A stretch of 64,000 nucleotides of DNA, taken from positions 4,882,001-4,946,000 of the forward strand of contig OX467088.1 in assembly GCA_950106755.1 (NCBI GenBank), read 5' to 3'. Origin of the DNA: Climacium dendroides. Its lineage: Eukaryota > Streptophyta > Bryopsida > Hypnales > Climaciaceae. The position numbers and the translations under genes are program-made. This document shows positions 35,659 to 45,710 of the stretch, in pieces. The notes beneath the pieces are model-generated. The model was not told the DNA's origin, made no database searches, and was given only the letters and a program-made list of their open reading frames with translations. Within the stretch, counting starts at the first letter, position 1, and every line of letters starts with the position of its first letter.

Positions 35659-36197
35659 TCTACAAATTCCGACAGACTGTCATTGCTTACATGGAACTAT
35701 TGATGGGATCCCCAAAGTTTCTAGAGAGAATAGGTAAAAAACAAAGAGGTAGTGGATATGGATTTGACATTTTTTATGTACAATTTTGATAACTTGGAAT
35801 TTGAAATTTGAATTGAAGGCTCCATATTTAAAGATTTAATGCACGGCCAACAATTGAATTTTTTAAATTTAGTTAATAGTACCTGATCTTTGGAATAATG
35901 AATTGTACATAGCGCCACTTTCACATTGAAGGGTGATTAGAAGGCCCCAAATGGAGTCCTCTTCCAATGTAGTGGTGGTATATTCAAATGTGAGAGTGAT
36001 TATGAAGTAGTCGAGCGAAGAACGGATGATCTTATTGACTGTTTATATCCTGGTCAGTAAATGTTTTATTTGGAGAAGTTATAATGAATTGGATGAGAAT
36101 GCATTCATTAAACTTGAAGAGTGTTATATATTGAAGAGATTGCGGTATTGTTAATGAGAAAGTCGAATTCTCTTTCTTGAATTTTTTGGTTGGAGGG

Positions 36198-36661
36198 ATG
36201 CCGAAGGGTTCTTATAGAAAGAGACGTAAGGCAGGACTTCGCTTCTCTAGCAAGAAACAGCTAGAAAGATTGAAGATGTTTAGGCGCTTACAGAAATCTA
36301 ATGGTGGTGAAATTAGTAGCATTGTTCAGACCATGTTGTATGAGGATGATGGGACTGAAGATGCACCTTTTGAACACGAGTTTATTTTGACACAAAATAG
36401 TGAAGGAATGGATATTGCCAAGCTTGACACTGTTGATGAAATTGAGGTGGACGTATGCCAACTGAGTATGTTAGAGAAGAACATGTCCCTAGTGATCAGC
36501 GCAGAGTTGGTAAGTTTATGTATTCATTGGTAGGACTGGAGCCATTAGACTATGAGGAGTTGATTGTATGTGTTGAATATTTTTTGTTAGAGGTGAATTT
36601 GACACCAAACCTCATTTCGTGTATTTCGAGAAGACGATTCCAACAGTATATAGCACGCTAA
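36198..36661 (+). pseudogene. Small basic protein relic, unrecognised
   Basis: The likely start MPKGSYRKRRKAGLRFSSKK at 36198 opens a frame that is basic for its first 30 residues and then acidic. It runs to 36533. A second frame, 36455-36661, continues with coding-like sequence (FMYSLVGLEPLDYEELIV), with a GTAAGT between that may be a donor or may mark a frameshift. The basic block could be a nuclear localisation or DNA-binding patch. It is transcribed away from the zinc-finger-like gene and towards the methyltransferase-like relic. Function not known. Confidence 0.4.
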
Positions 36662-37252
36662 AAACGAAGCATTTTTGAATGTTCTACGGCCTAAAAACTA
36701 ATTCAGCATCTTGGAATCTTCTCTGAAATCTTCAGAATCGGTTGATTTTTCAGCTAAATCTTGCCCAAATATTTTTAGAAGACTTTGCCGATTTTTGTAA
36801 AATTCCTCGTAACTTCAAAAAATCTGGAAAAAATTGGGGTTACTTTTGAGGTTATAATCTATGTGCTCCAAAAATTTGGACCAGAAATGTATGAAATTGC
36901 AGATTTTATTAGGAAGATTCCCTTGGCCTAAATCTACCAATCTCTTCCTTATTTTTTTTTTTTTTTTTTTAAACCAAATAACAACTCCATGGGCTGATCT
37001 TCGGCTTGCTTTGGTGTAGTTCTCTTCTTTCTCCATTGTTGTGTTTTGGCTTAGGGTTGCTTCCACAATGAACTTACGGAGTGGCATGCTGCGCAAAGAT
37101 GGAGAGGCGCGCGGCGACGGTGGAGAGGCACGCGGCAACGGTGGGGAGGGTGTCTCCAACACCATCAAAGGCGACGATGCGATGGAAGTTCAAGTTCCTA
37201 GAAATCCTGAAGAGGTGCCATTTCTGAACACCCCTTTTTCAGGTTGCAAACT

Positions 37253-38646
37253 TGACCTCGTTGACGAGGTCACTTTTTTAGGGATTTAAAAGATCACTCA
37301 AAAGGTTCCGGTTTTGATGTATGATTTTTAGAAGATTGCAATTTTAGGGTTTCAAACTTGACCTCGTTGACGAGGTCACATTCTTGGGTTCTTTATAGTC
37401 TTATTAGACGATTTCTAATTTTCATGCATCATTTCAAATTCTTTCTATGGGTTGCTAAATTAGATTGGAAAACGTAACCTCGTCAACGAGGTCACTTTTC
37501 CGAGATTTCTGAAATCACTAAGAGAATTTCAGTTTAGGATTCAGATTTTGCTTTCTCTCATAGGGTTTGATGAATTAGATTGCAAAATGTGACCTCGTCA
37601 ACGAGGTCACTTTTCCGAAATTTCTGAAATTACTACGACAATTTCAGTTTAGGATTAAGATTTTGTTCTTTCTCATAAGGTTTAGGGAATTAGATTGCAA
37701 AATGTGACCTCGTCAACGAGGTCACTTTTTCGAGATTTCTGAAATTACTAAAACTATTTCAGTTTAGGGTTAAGATTTTGCTTTTTTTCGTAAGGTTTAG
37801 AGAATTACAGTGCAAAATGTGACCTCGTCAACAAGGTTACTTTTCCGAGATTTCTGAAATTACTACGACAATTTCAGTTTAGGATTTAGAATTTGTTTTT
37901 TCTCGTAAGGTTTAGGGAATTAGATTGCAAAATGTGACCTCGTCAATGAGGTCACTTTTTCGAGATTTCTAAAATTACTATGACAATTTCAGTTTAGGAG
38001 TTACAATTTGTTTATTCTCGTAAGGTTTAGGAAATTAGACTGCAAAATGTGACCTCGTCAACGAGGTCACTTTTCCAAGGTTTAGAGAGGTGACAAAGAT
38101 AGTTTAGTTTTCATTTTAGGCTTCAGTTTTCTCTAAAAGACTACTGAAATGGATTGCAAAATGTGACTTCATTAACGAGGTCACTTTTCTAAGGGTTTAG
38201 AGAGATGACAAAGACAGTTCAGTTCTAGTTTTCGGCTTCGTTTTTTGCTAAAAGACTATTGAAATGGATTGCAAAATGTGACCTCGTTAATGAGGTCATT
38301 TTTTCAAGGTTTACAGAGATTACTAAGAGAATTCAATTTTCACTTTAGGCTTCATTTCTTTGCCTTTTCACTACTGAAATACATTGGAAAAAGTGGCCTC
38401 GTTGACAAGGCTTATTTGTTCGGATTTTTTAGGGATCACTTACATGGTTCAGTTTTCACTTTAGCCTTCATTGTTCTTTCTTTACACTATTGAAATACAT
38501 TGGCAAAACAGACCTCGTTAATGAGGTCACTTCTGCCAATGTATTCTAAACACTCACTTAGAGAATCTAAACTTAAGTTTAAGGTTCAAAATGTATTTTT
38601 TCGATGTTTGCTTTGGGCTGAAAATGTAACCTTGTTAACACGGTCA
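37253..38646. repeat. 13-copy ~115-bp satellite with 20-bp dyad, in an intron
   Basis: The palindrome TGACCTCGTCAACGAGGTCA, or close variants, begins near 37253, 37359, 37477, 37590, 37705, 37820, 37935, 38050, 38164, 38279, 38394, 38510 and 38626, that is every 106-117 bases and mostly 115. The intervening sequence is also shared (an AATTTCAGTTTAGGATT word and a GGTTTAGGGAATTAGATTG word). The dyad is more conserved than the rest, particularly in units 4-8. The array starts directly after the probable donor of the first coding exon and ends about 60 bases before the next exon. Confidence 0.95.
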
Positions 38647-39806
38647 CTACTTAGGCTGATTTTTAATAAAGATGTAAAAAATACTTATTTTTGTTTTTTC
38701 AAAACAGAGCTTTATGGACATCGATGGAGGGCTTCTACAAATGGAGTGCTTGGAGCTAGTCACCAATGATGATTCTCAACTTGTGGTTGGCAATCCTCAG
38801 GTTAGATGCAAATCATGCAATTCTATTTACATTTGTATGATAAATTCTATGATTGATTTTGTATTACAGTTGTTGTCGTATTTGTTTTCATTTCCATGCC
38901 TTCTTAATGTTATCTATAACTTGGGTTCAATTTTCTATTGATTGTAGGTTGACAACACCGTTGATATTCAAAGTGTTGATCAAGTTTTTGAAGGGCGAAC
39001 GGTAGAGGAGGTGGAAGAGGATGTGCGAAATGGTTAGAAATTGGACTCCAATGCAGTCATCAACAGCATGCTCTTCAATGGTGGTGGTTCAGGATTTCGA
39101 TTTGATATTTCTTTGTGCAGGATGATTGGGCTTCCGTTGGTCCGTCCTCTCCTCCAAAGTCAAGTGAAACGATTGGAGGCTGAGTTTGTTCATGGATATC
39201 GACAAGGTGATCGTGTACTTTATGTGTCAACAACAAATGACAAAGGAGCTTCCAAGTTAGTGACATCTGAAATCGTACAGACATGGGATGAACACTGGAT
39301 ACACGAGAATGACCAATTTGAGGCCATCACTCAAGCCGCCACTACAGCTATCAAAGGATTTCGAACGGAGTTTCGCCATTGCAAATCCAAAAAACGGTGT
39401 TGGATTCTTAGAAAAGGTATATTATTATGCCTACTTGCTTTTTTATTTATATGATTATTTTTGGACTTAATTTTTACTATACTTATATCTTTTCAAATTT
39501 CAGATTAACTTGCATTACAGCGCCAACGAGAAGCTCGAGATGTCCTTGGAGAAACTTCAAAAGATTTCTACATGCCAAGTTCAACCAAACCACAAGGTTC
39601 GTTGGCTTAGGTGGTGGAATTCAAGTGAGACTTCTAGGGAGGGTTTCAAATTTCCCACCCTCAGTTTCAACACAATGACCTTAGAGACTTGGCTCTGTAA
39701 GGCCTCATTTTGGGTTGAGGTATGTAATTAACTTTTTTTTTCATTCATATGAAAAAAATTTACATTTTACAAGTTTATAAATATTTTGATTTTTATCTTA
39801 TAGTTG

Positions 39807-40114
39807 TACCATACCAAAGTGTGGTAGGAAGGAAATGCAGTCAAAATTCACTGCGGTTCTTTTCTTCACAATGCTATACATGCTGTTAACTACAACTGCA
39901 GCCTTCTTTTTCAATTTCTGAATTCAATTTCTGGAATTTCATAGCGAGTAATACCTTTCTAATGGTATATTACACGCTATGAAATTCCAAAAATTCAATT
40001 CAGAAATTGAAAAAGAAGGCTATAGCTGTAGTTAACAGCATGTACAACACTATAGAGAAAAGAACCACAATGAATTTTGACTGTGTTTCCTTCTTACCAC
40101 ACTTCGCTATAGTG
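39807..40114. mobile_element. Foldback MITE, copy 1, in an intron
   Basis: Most of these 308 bases form a hairpin. The left arm includes CAAAGTGTGGTAGGAAGGAA, TGCTGTTAACTACAACTGCA and GCCTTCTTTTTCAATTTCTG, all repeated in reverse in the right arm. It belongs to the same family as 41730-41992. The right terminus in reverse reads CACTATAGCGAAGTG. Confidence 0.8.
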
Positions 40115-41729
40115 GTGTATTATAGTATCATGATATGCTTTGCCTACATAATGTCTTGGTACTTATATTTTTGAATTTTCTTGTAGTTGGAGGAGGTAGC
40201 CAAAGCAGAATTCACAAGCATCATTAAGTCTGAGAATATTGTAGTTCAATGGAATGCCAATGATGAATTAGATTCCATTAGAGATTATGTGGAGACATGG
40301 CGCATTGTGTTGTGGGATCATGCTTTTTGGTGGTTGTTCAAGAAGGGCTCTTCGTATTCACAATCTACTCTTTTCAAAGACCAAGAAGGCACAGATGTGG
40401 CTACAAGGAGGATTCTATATAGGTATATCTTTTATTTTAGTTGTCTTTAGTTTTATAAATTTTAATTGTTTCACAAAATCATCATAATGCATGTGCATTT
40501 TTTTCATTGTAATAATCATACACATTCTATGATTGCAGATATTTCAAGCGAGAACTCATTCTAAAAGGTGGAATGGAACGAAAGTTCATGCCCAAGTTGT
40601 TTAGAGGATGGCTTGATACTTCCTTGAAGGGTTGTATGTTCACTTTGACTCAACAGCGAGGGTTTACTGTTCAAGAGCTCCAAACGTGTCCTTGATATCT
40701 AGAGTGTCCAAGAGTTTTTGCCCCAGCACTTGAAGCATCTGAGAAGGAGGCTGCCAAAGACCATCCCAAGGCAGGTTTATAGGAGGAGTCTCTTGATGAA
40801 GAGGAGGTTCAAGAAGTTCCACTAGTGAAAAAGGGACGTAAGCCAAAGGAAAAGAAGGCTACAAAGAAGACAACAAAAGAGACAGCCACAAAAGACGACA
40901 CCCCTTCTTCATCTATTCTAGCTTTTATTTGTGTACCTCCTCCTTCTTTTGTGCCTCCTCCTACTTTGGAAGTCATTGATATGGCTCGGTCTCATTGCCC
41001 TGCAACTCTCATGTCTATTACGACAGATGCCTTTGCTTCATCAGAGTACATTACTAGATCTGCAATTCAACTTGACAGACACGATATTGAGCCTCAGGCT
41101 TTAATTCTACCATCATCGATTTCTACAATGCTCAATGTTAAGGAAAAGACGGGGGACAATGCATCTACATGGAATCAAATGCTTGATTTTATCCAAAAAG
41201 TAAGGTCTACGTTCTCTAGCCTTGTTATGATTAATTTCTTTCATTTCACATTAAGTTATTAGCATGACATTGCAATTCATTCATACATCTAACTTACAGT
41301 GTGCATTTTTATATTGTCAAGGTTGGTAGGGACCAGATGCGAATTCTTGGAGGCTTCGTGAACCCTATTGCATACTTTGACTTGATTGATGCTGATATCC
41401 CGAATGGACTACCGGTCCTCAATGTCTCCATTCCACCTTCTAATATTCCATCTTGGAACGTGTTGAATCAAGAAAAGGTTATTGAATCTATCTTCGAATT
41501 TGCTTCGAAGTTTATTCATGATGATGGAGCAATTTTGTTGTTCCATCCAGAGAATAGCAAGATAAAAGAATTTACCTTTGAGCGTGCCGATACGTATGGT
41601 TTTCGTCTACTTGACTCTTGGTAGGGTGTCAATGAGATGAAGCTTTTGAGTTTCAAAAAATCCAAACGTTGGGTGAGTTTCACTAAATTTTTTCTCATTT
41701 GTAGTTTTTGATGTTTTGAACAACTTCTA

Positions 41730-41992
41730 TACTATACCAAAATGTGGTAAAAAGAACCGCAGTCAAAATTCTATGCAATTTTTTTCCCCACAGTGTTGTA
41801 TATGCTGTTGACTATTGCTGCAACCTTTTTTTTCATTTTCAATGGTATATTACATGCCTTCAAATTCCAAAAACTGAGTTAGAAAATGAAAAAAAAAGGT
41901 TGCAGCAATAGTCAACAGCATATACAGCACTGTGGGGAAAAAATTGCATAGAATTTTGACTGCGGTTCTTTTTACCACATTTTGATATAGTG
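41730..41992. mobile_element. Foldback MITE, copy 2, with CACTA-like ends
   Basis: A 263-bp hairpin with ends TACTATACCAAAATGTGG (left) and CACTATATCAAAATGTGG (right, reversed), flanked by CTA on both sides (41727-41729 and 41993-41995). The arms share ACCGCAGTCAAAATTCTATG and GCTGTTGACTATTGCTGCAA. The 3-bp duplication and CACTA-type terminus suggest mobilisation by a CACTA transposase, which is inference. Confidence 0.8.
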
Positions 41993-43004
41993 CTAGTAAA
42001 ATTGTATTTGTGAAATACTAATTGTCATACTTGTTTATCCCTTGCAGTTACAGCGCTTTCGGATCCTCTTATTTGTACGAAGATAATGGGAGAAAACATT
42101 GATGGAATCCAAATTTTCTATCATTATAAACCAACAACTTAGTGATGCAGGTACAAACCTTGAAGAAGTTGACCTTCTCCACAACTACACCTCCTTGCAG
42201 ACTCAACTCATGAATAGTACAATTCCGTGGAGAGGTGCCCGTGAGAAAGACCCTCTATTTGTACAACTACTAATCGAGGCATCTTCAAAACCTGGTAATG
42301 TGATCTTGGATTATTTTGCATCTACAAGTACCTTTCATTAGTCATTACTTTTTATTATTGAAACCATATAATTTTTACATTGTATGTAACATATTTGGTG
42401 CAACTAATGACATTGCATTCAATAAACAAGAGCCTCTATCCATGCATGCCGCAACATTGGACGTCATTTGGTGACCTTGGAGAGCGATAGTGAGATTTTT
42501 GAAGGTCTTCTTCAACCTTTGATTATCCTTCCTACTTCTATTGCCACCGTCCAAACTAAGCGGCCTTTACCTATAGTGCTGGATGATTCTGATGACGATG
42601 ACATTGTCAAGCCTTCTACAAGGCCTCGAAAAAGACGTTGCTGTAAGTAAGTTTGTTGATGCTTTTAAGCATGTGTTTATTTTTTTTATTGTGCAATGTC
42701 TTTTAATTTATTTAAAGTTTCTAATTATTTAATCATTGCATCTTGTAGAAGCAATTTTTTCAAGCATTTGGTGCTCTCGCCTTCTCCTAATCCAAAGAGT
42801 TTGCCATGTTACATTGAGACTCTAGCGACATCTATGGCAAAGGCTCCATCACCCATTTCTATTGCCAAACATCGTTCATACAATATTGTTGTCAAGAAGT
42901 TTTTAGACCTTGAAGCAGATGTTGAGACACCAAAGCTTACATATAGTGATAGTAGTGAAGCTAGTGATCATTCTTCTCCCATATGTGGCATTGGGTCAAA
43001 TTGA

Positions 43005-43790
43005 TTTTGCTCTAAAGACTATTGTTGTTACTTGATTTTCTAATGTCATGTAGTGAGACTAAAAGGGCCACTACATTCTTGCACTTTACCATATTCTTAA
43101 GTTATTTTGCATTTTGATGATCTTTAAAGTGGTAGTGAAAAAGGCATCTATTTCAAGAGATAATGGTTACTATTGTCAATTAGTAGAAATTTTTTTGGAT
43201 TGAATCTATTTCTTTCTATTAGCAAGATGGTACTTCTCTTTGATGAAAACATGTAATTAGAAATAGTAAATGTTGGTGTTAGCATAAAAATAAATTTGGT
43301 GAACTTCACAAATGCTTGAAAAGAATTGTGAATTTTAATTTAAAATGGTATCTTCACCCTAAAATGGTTTTAGAATACCATATAAGCATAGGTCCTTAGC
43401 TTAAAAAAATCCACTTAAACCTTGGATTTAAAATACTTGATAAGTGATATTTATCTAAAACAAATGATTTTATAGTTCAAATCATTGATTAATCATCCAA
43501 ACTCATTTTCATCCAATGTCATGAACAAATGTATTTCATTTAATAAAGTCAACTAAAAAATAATTCATCCAACTCCATTCATCTCCATTCATCTCCATTC
43601 ATCCTCTTTGAGTGCATCTATAGTTTTATGCTTTTATAATAAACCATAGACCAAAAACCCTTATGGTGAAAAATTATAGGTTTTCCACAAATTTTTCAAA
43701 AAATTCTCAATGCTCAACACTCAATGCTCAACATTCATTGCTCAACACTCAACGCTCATCGCTCCCTGCTCATACTTTAGCAACCCTGAG
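43005..43790. other. Spacer with short tandem words, no gene seen
   Basis: Two simple arrays occur: CATTCATCTCC near 43572-43605 and TGCTCAACACTCAA-type words at 43708-43768. No coding sequence is recognised. Confidence 0.6.
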
Positions 43791-43799
43791 CATAGATAC

Positions 43800-44637
43800 A
43801 TACATTATACGAGGAGGCTTTGCAAGAGGTGGATCTTTTCATGTGGATGACAAAAAATAGACACATAGAGTTGCAGGTATGGAAAATTGACAATGACGAG
43901 GCACGCGAATTATTTTGTCGTAGCATGGGAGGTCATTAGAGTGTGCAACACCAGAAATTCTTTTGATTTCCTTAGAAAGAAGTGTGAAAAGGGCTGGATA
44001 ACATCGTGGAAGAGGTGGAGCATGCTAAAGAGTTCATTGAGCAGTATGAAACATACAATCATACTTTGATAGGCAGGGCCCTCTTTTTGTTGAAATTGGA
44101 AGAAGCTGCAGAAATTCGTTTTCTTGTGCCAATGGAGGGGCAGTCTAGAGATATAGGTCATGCATTAGTGGAAATAGTAAGGGCATTTGATAAGAGAATG
44201 GACAACATCATAAATCAATGGAGGGAGTTTCTATTGGAACGGGAAAGAAAGGGTGTTCCATTGAAATTCAAAACTGATGACAAAGCGGTGAATGGGATGG
44301 TAGTGAGTGAATGGGATGGTAGAGAGCGAGTGGATTCTGCATGAAGAGCCTTGAAGGCAAAAGAATTGGATTTGACTCCAAAGTGGAAGCAGAAAAGGAA
44401 GATAGAAGGAGACAATGATGATGACCATTCTCCAAAAACAAAACGACGCATGTGTAGGGTTGATATGGAAGTGGAATTCAAAAGGCCCATTGTGCATCCA
44501 AGTCAAAAACGCATAACTTGAAGGCAAATTGCTAGACTCATGGGCAAAGATGGTCCATCTCATGACTCAAGAGAGGATAGCAATCTTGGTAGCGGTGGAA
44601 AAAAAATAGAAATAGTCAAATAGAGCTTGTTTAGATT
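43800..44637 (+). pseudogene. Unrecognised coding debris, helical and charged
   Basis: Coding-like pieces in plus frames include EEALQEVDLFMWMTKNRHIE, ELFCRSMGGH and a longer block from about 44000 (EHAKEFIEQYETYNHTLIGR, then RFLVPMEGQSRDIGHAL). A basic segment (PKWKQKRKIEGD ... SPKTKRRM) ends near 44520. Several stops and at least one frame change separate the pieces. The content is largely alpha-helical and charged. No family recognised. It may be a decayed gene or the 5' part of the transposon relic that follows. Confidence 0.4.
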
Positions 44638-44759
44638 AGAGTACAAAGATATGGAATATAGTTTTGATTTCATTAGGATGGAATACCAATAGTTAATTTT
44701 ACTAAATGTCTTTTTGGGGGGGCTTTTAATGTGCATGTGTATATACATGTATATTCCAA

Positions 44760-44774
44760 CCTATATATATACAT

Positions 44775-44838
<64 letters not shown>

Positions 44839-44840
44839 GT
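44760..44840. repeat. Compound (CATA)n(CA)n(TA)n microsatellite
   Basis: An ACATACATAC run grades into about 13 CA dinucleotides and then a TA run. Dinucleotide slippage explains the apparent open frames across it. Confidence 0.97.
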
Positions 44841-45089
44841 TTGTACTCATACACATGATTTTGTATTTCTATGTTTTTTGAATTACCTTTGTATAGTGGG
44901 GTACTAATGAAAATGGCGTTTCCCATGATTCACTGTACTTTTTTCCAAAAAATTGTCCATATGTTTCCAAAAAAAACCAAAAGTCACTAAAAAGGTGAAA
45001 AGTGAAAACGATTAGAATACTTGTAATCCACTCTTGAGACATTCACTGCAAAATGGGTAGCTGAAGTCTCCAGTGACAATACTATAAAG

Positions 45090-45440
45090 CGGTTTGCCTT
45101 TGGCCCATCCGCCTTTGGCTCGTCTGCATTGGGCCCGTCCATCTGACCGCTGTCTACCGAAGCCTTGTTCTCCAAAACCCGTCCGCACAATACCCGTCTG
45201 CAGACGCGTCTATGAGCTGTCCACCCAAGGGCCGATCCTGTCTGCTTGAGGCCCGTCCACGCCAAGATCCATCCTTCACTCCTTCTACATCCGCTCGAGG
45301 CCTGTCCACACAAAGTTCTGTGCGTCCGAGGCAGTGTCCGCCTGGCTACGCGATTGGCTGTCCGCCTGTCCACATCGAGGCGATCCGGGTGTCCGCCACA
45401 TGGGTCGTCTGCCCAACAACGTCAGTCGTCTTTAACAGTC
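45090..45440. repeat. GC-rich GTCCG island, 45 kb
   Basis: An abrupt GC-rich island with imperfect 18-20-bp spacing of words such as GGCCCGTCCACGCCAAG and GAGGCCTGTCCACACAAAG. It resembles the islands at 8.6, 10.0, 18.1 and 59.1 kb in word content but not in ends. No inverted termini or target duplication could be fixed. Frames across it are compositional. Confidence 0.6.
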
Positions 45441-45710
45441 TCTGCCACCTGGATAGCTGGTACTTCATTGAGCTGAAAAGTATAAATGTAAGAAAGTGAG
45501 GCATTTGTAATCACTCCTAAGAAACTAAACATTAAGATTTCCAAGGGCTAGGAGCTGCATTTTTTTGTGTCCCTTACTTGATAATGCATAGTTTAATGGA
45601 TAGGGGGGCCTTCATTTTGAAGGCTTCACACACACATTTTTTATTATATTATGGACATTATAAACATGGTCTTAATATTTAAAGTAGTTTCTAATAACAT
45701 AATGTAAAAG

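Larger units (their letters stand above)
37068..43004 (+). pseudogene. Multi-exon relic ending in beta-class amino-methyltransferase-like domain
   Basis: Probable exons are 37068-37242, 38708-38800, 38948-39416, 39504-39719, 40187-40422, 40539-41199, 41322-41672, 42048-42327, 42433-42642 and about 42750-43004, mostly with GT-AG borders. The C-terminal third resembles N4/N6 DNA amino-methyltransferases: PIAYFDLIDADIPNGLP at the place of the DPPY catalytic motif, then EKDPLFVQLLIEASSKPGNV and ILDYFASTS (motif X/I, usually LDPFAGSGT), then GRHLVTLESDSEIFEGLL (motif II). The order, catalytic motif before SAM motif, is that of the beta class. A Lys-rich linker (KKGRKPKEKKATKKTTKE) precedes it. Breaks: TAG near 39037, a frameshift near 39340, TGA near 40695, TAG near 40780, TAG near 41623 and TAA near 42087. 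The catalytic motif itself is altered (DIPNG). It is not functional as read. Confidence 0.6.

Noticed and set aside
44726..44926. 66-codon frame with a Cys-Val run
   Set aside because: It is translated CA/TA microsatellite.
45212..45499. 95-codon frame in the 45-kb GC island
   Set aside because: Open frames occur on both strands of this repeat-like island because of its composition; no homology or splice signals.
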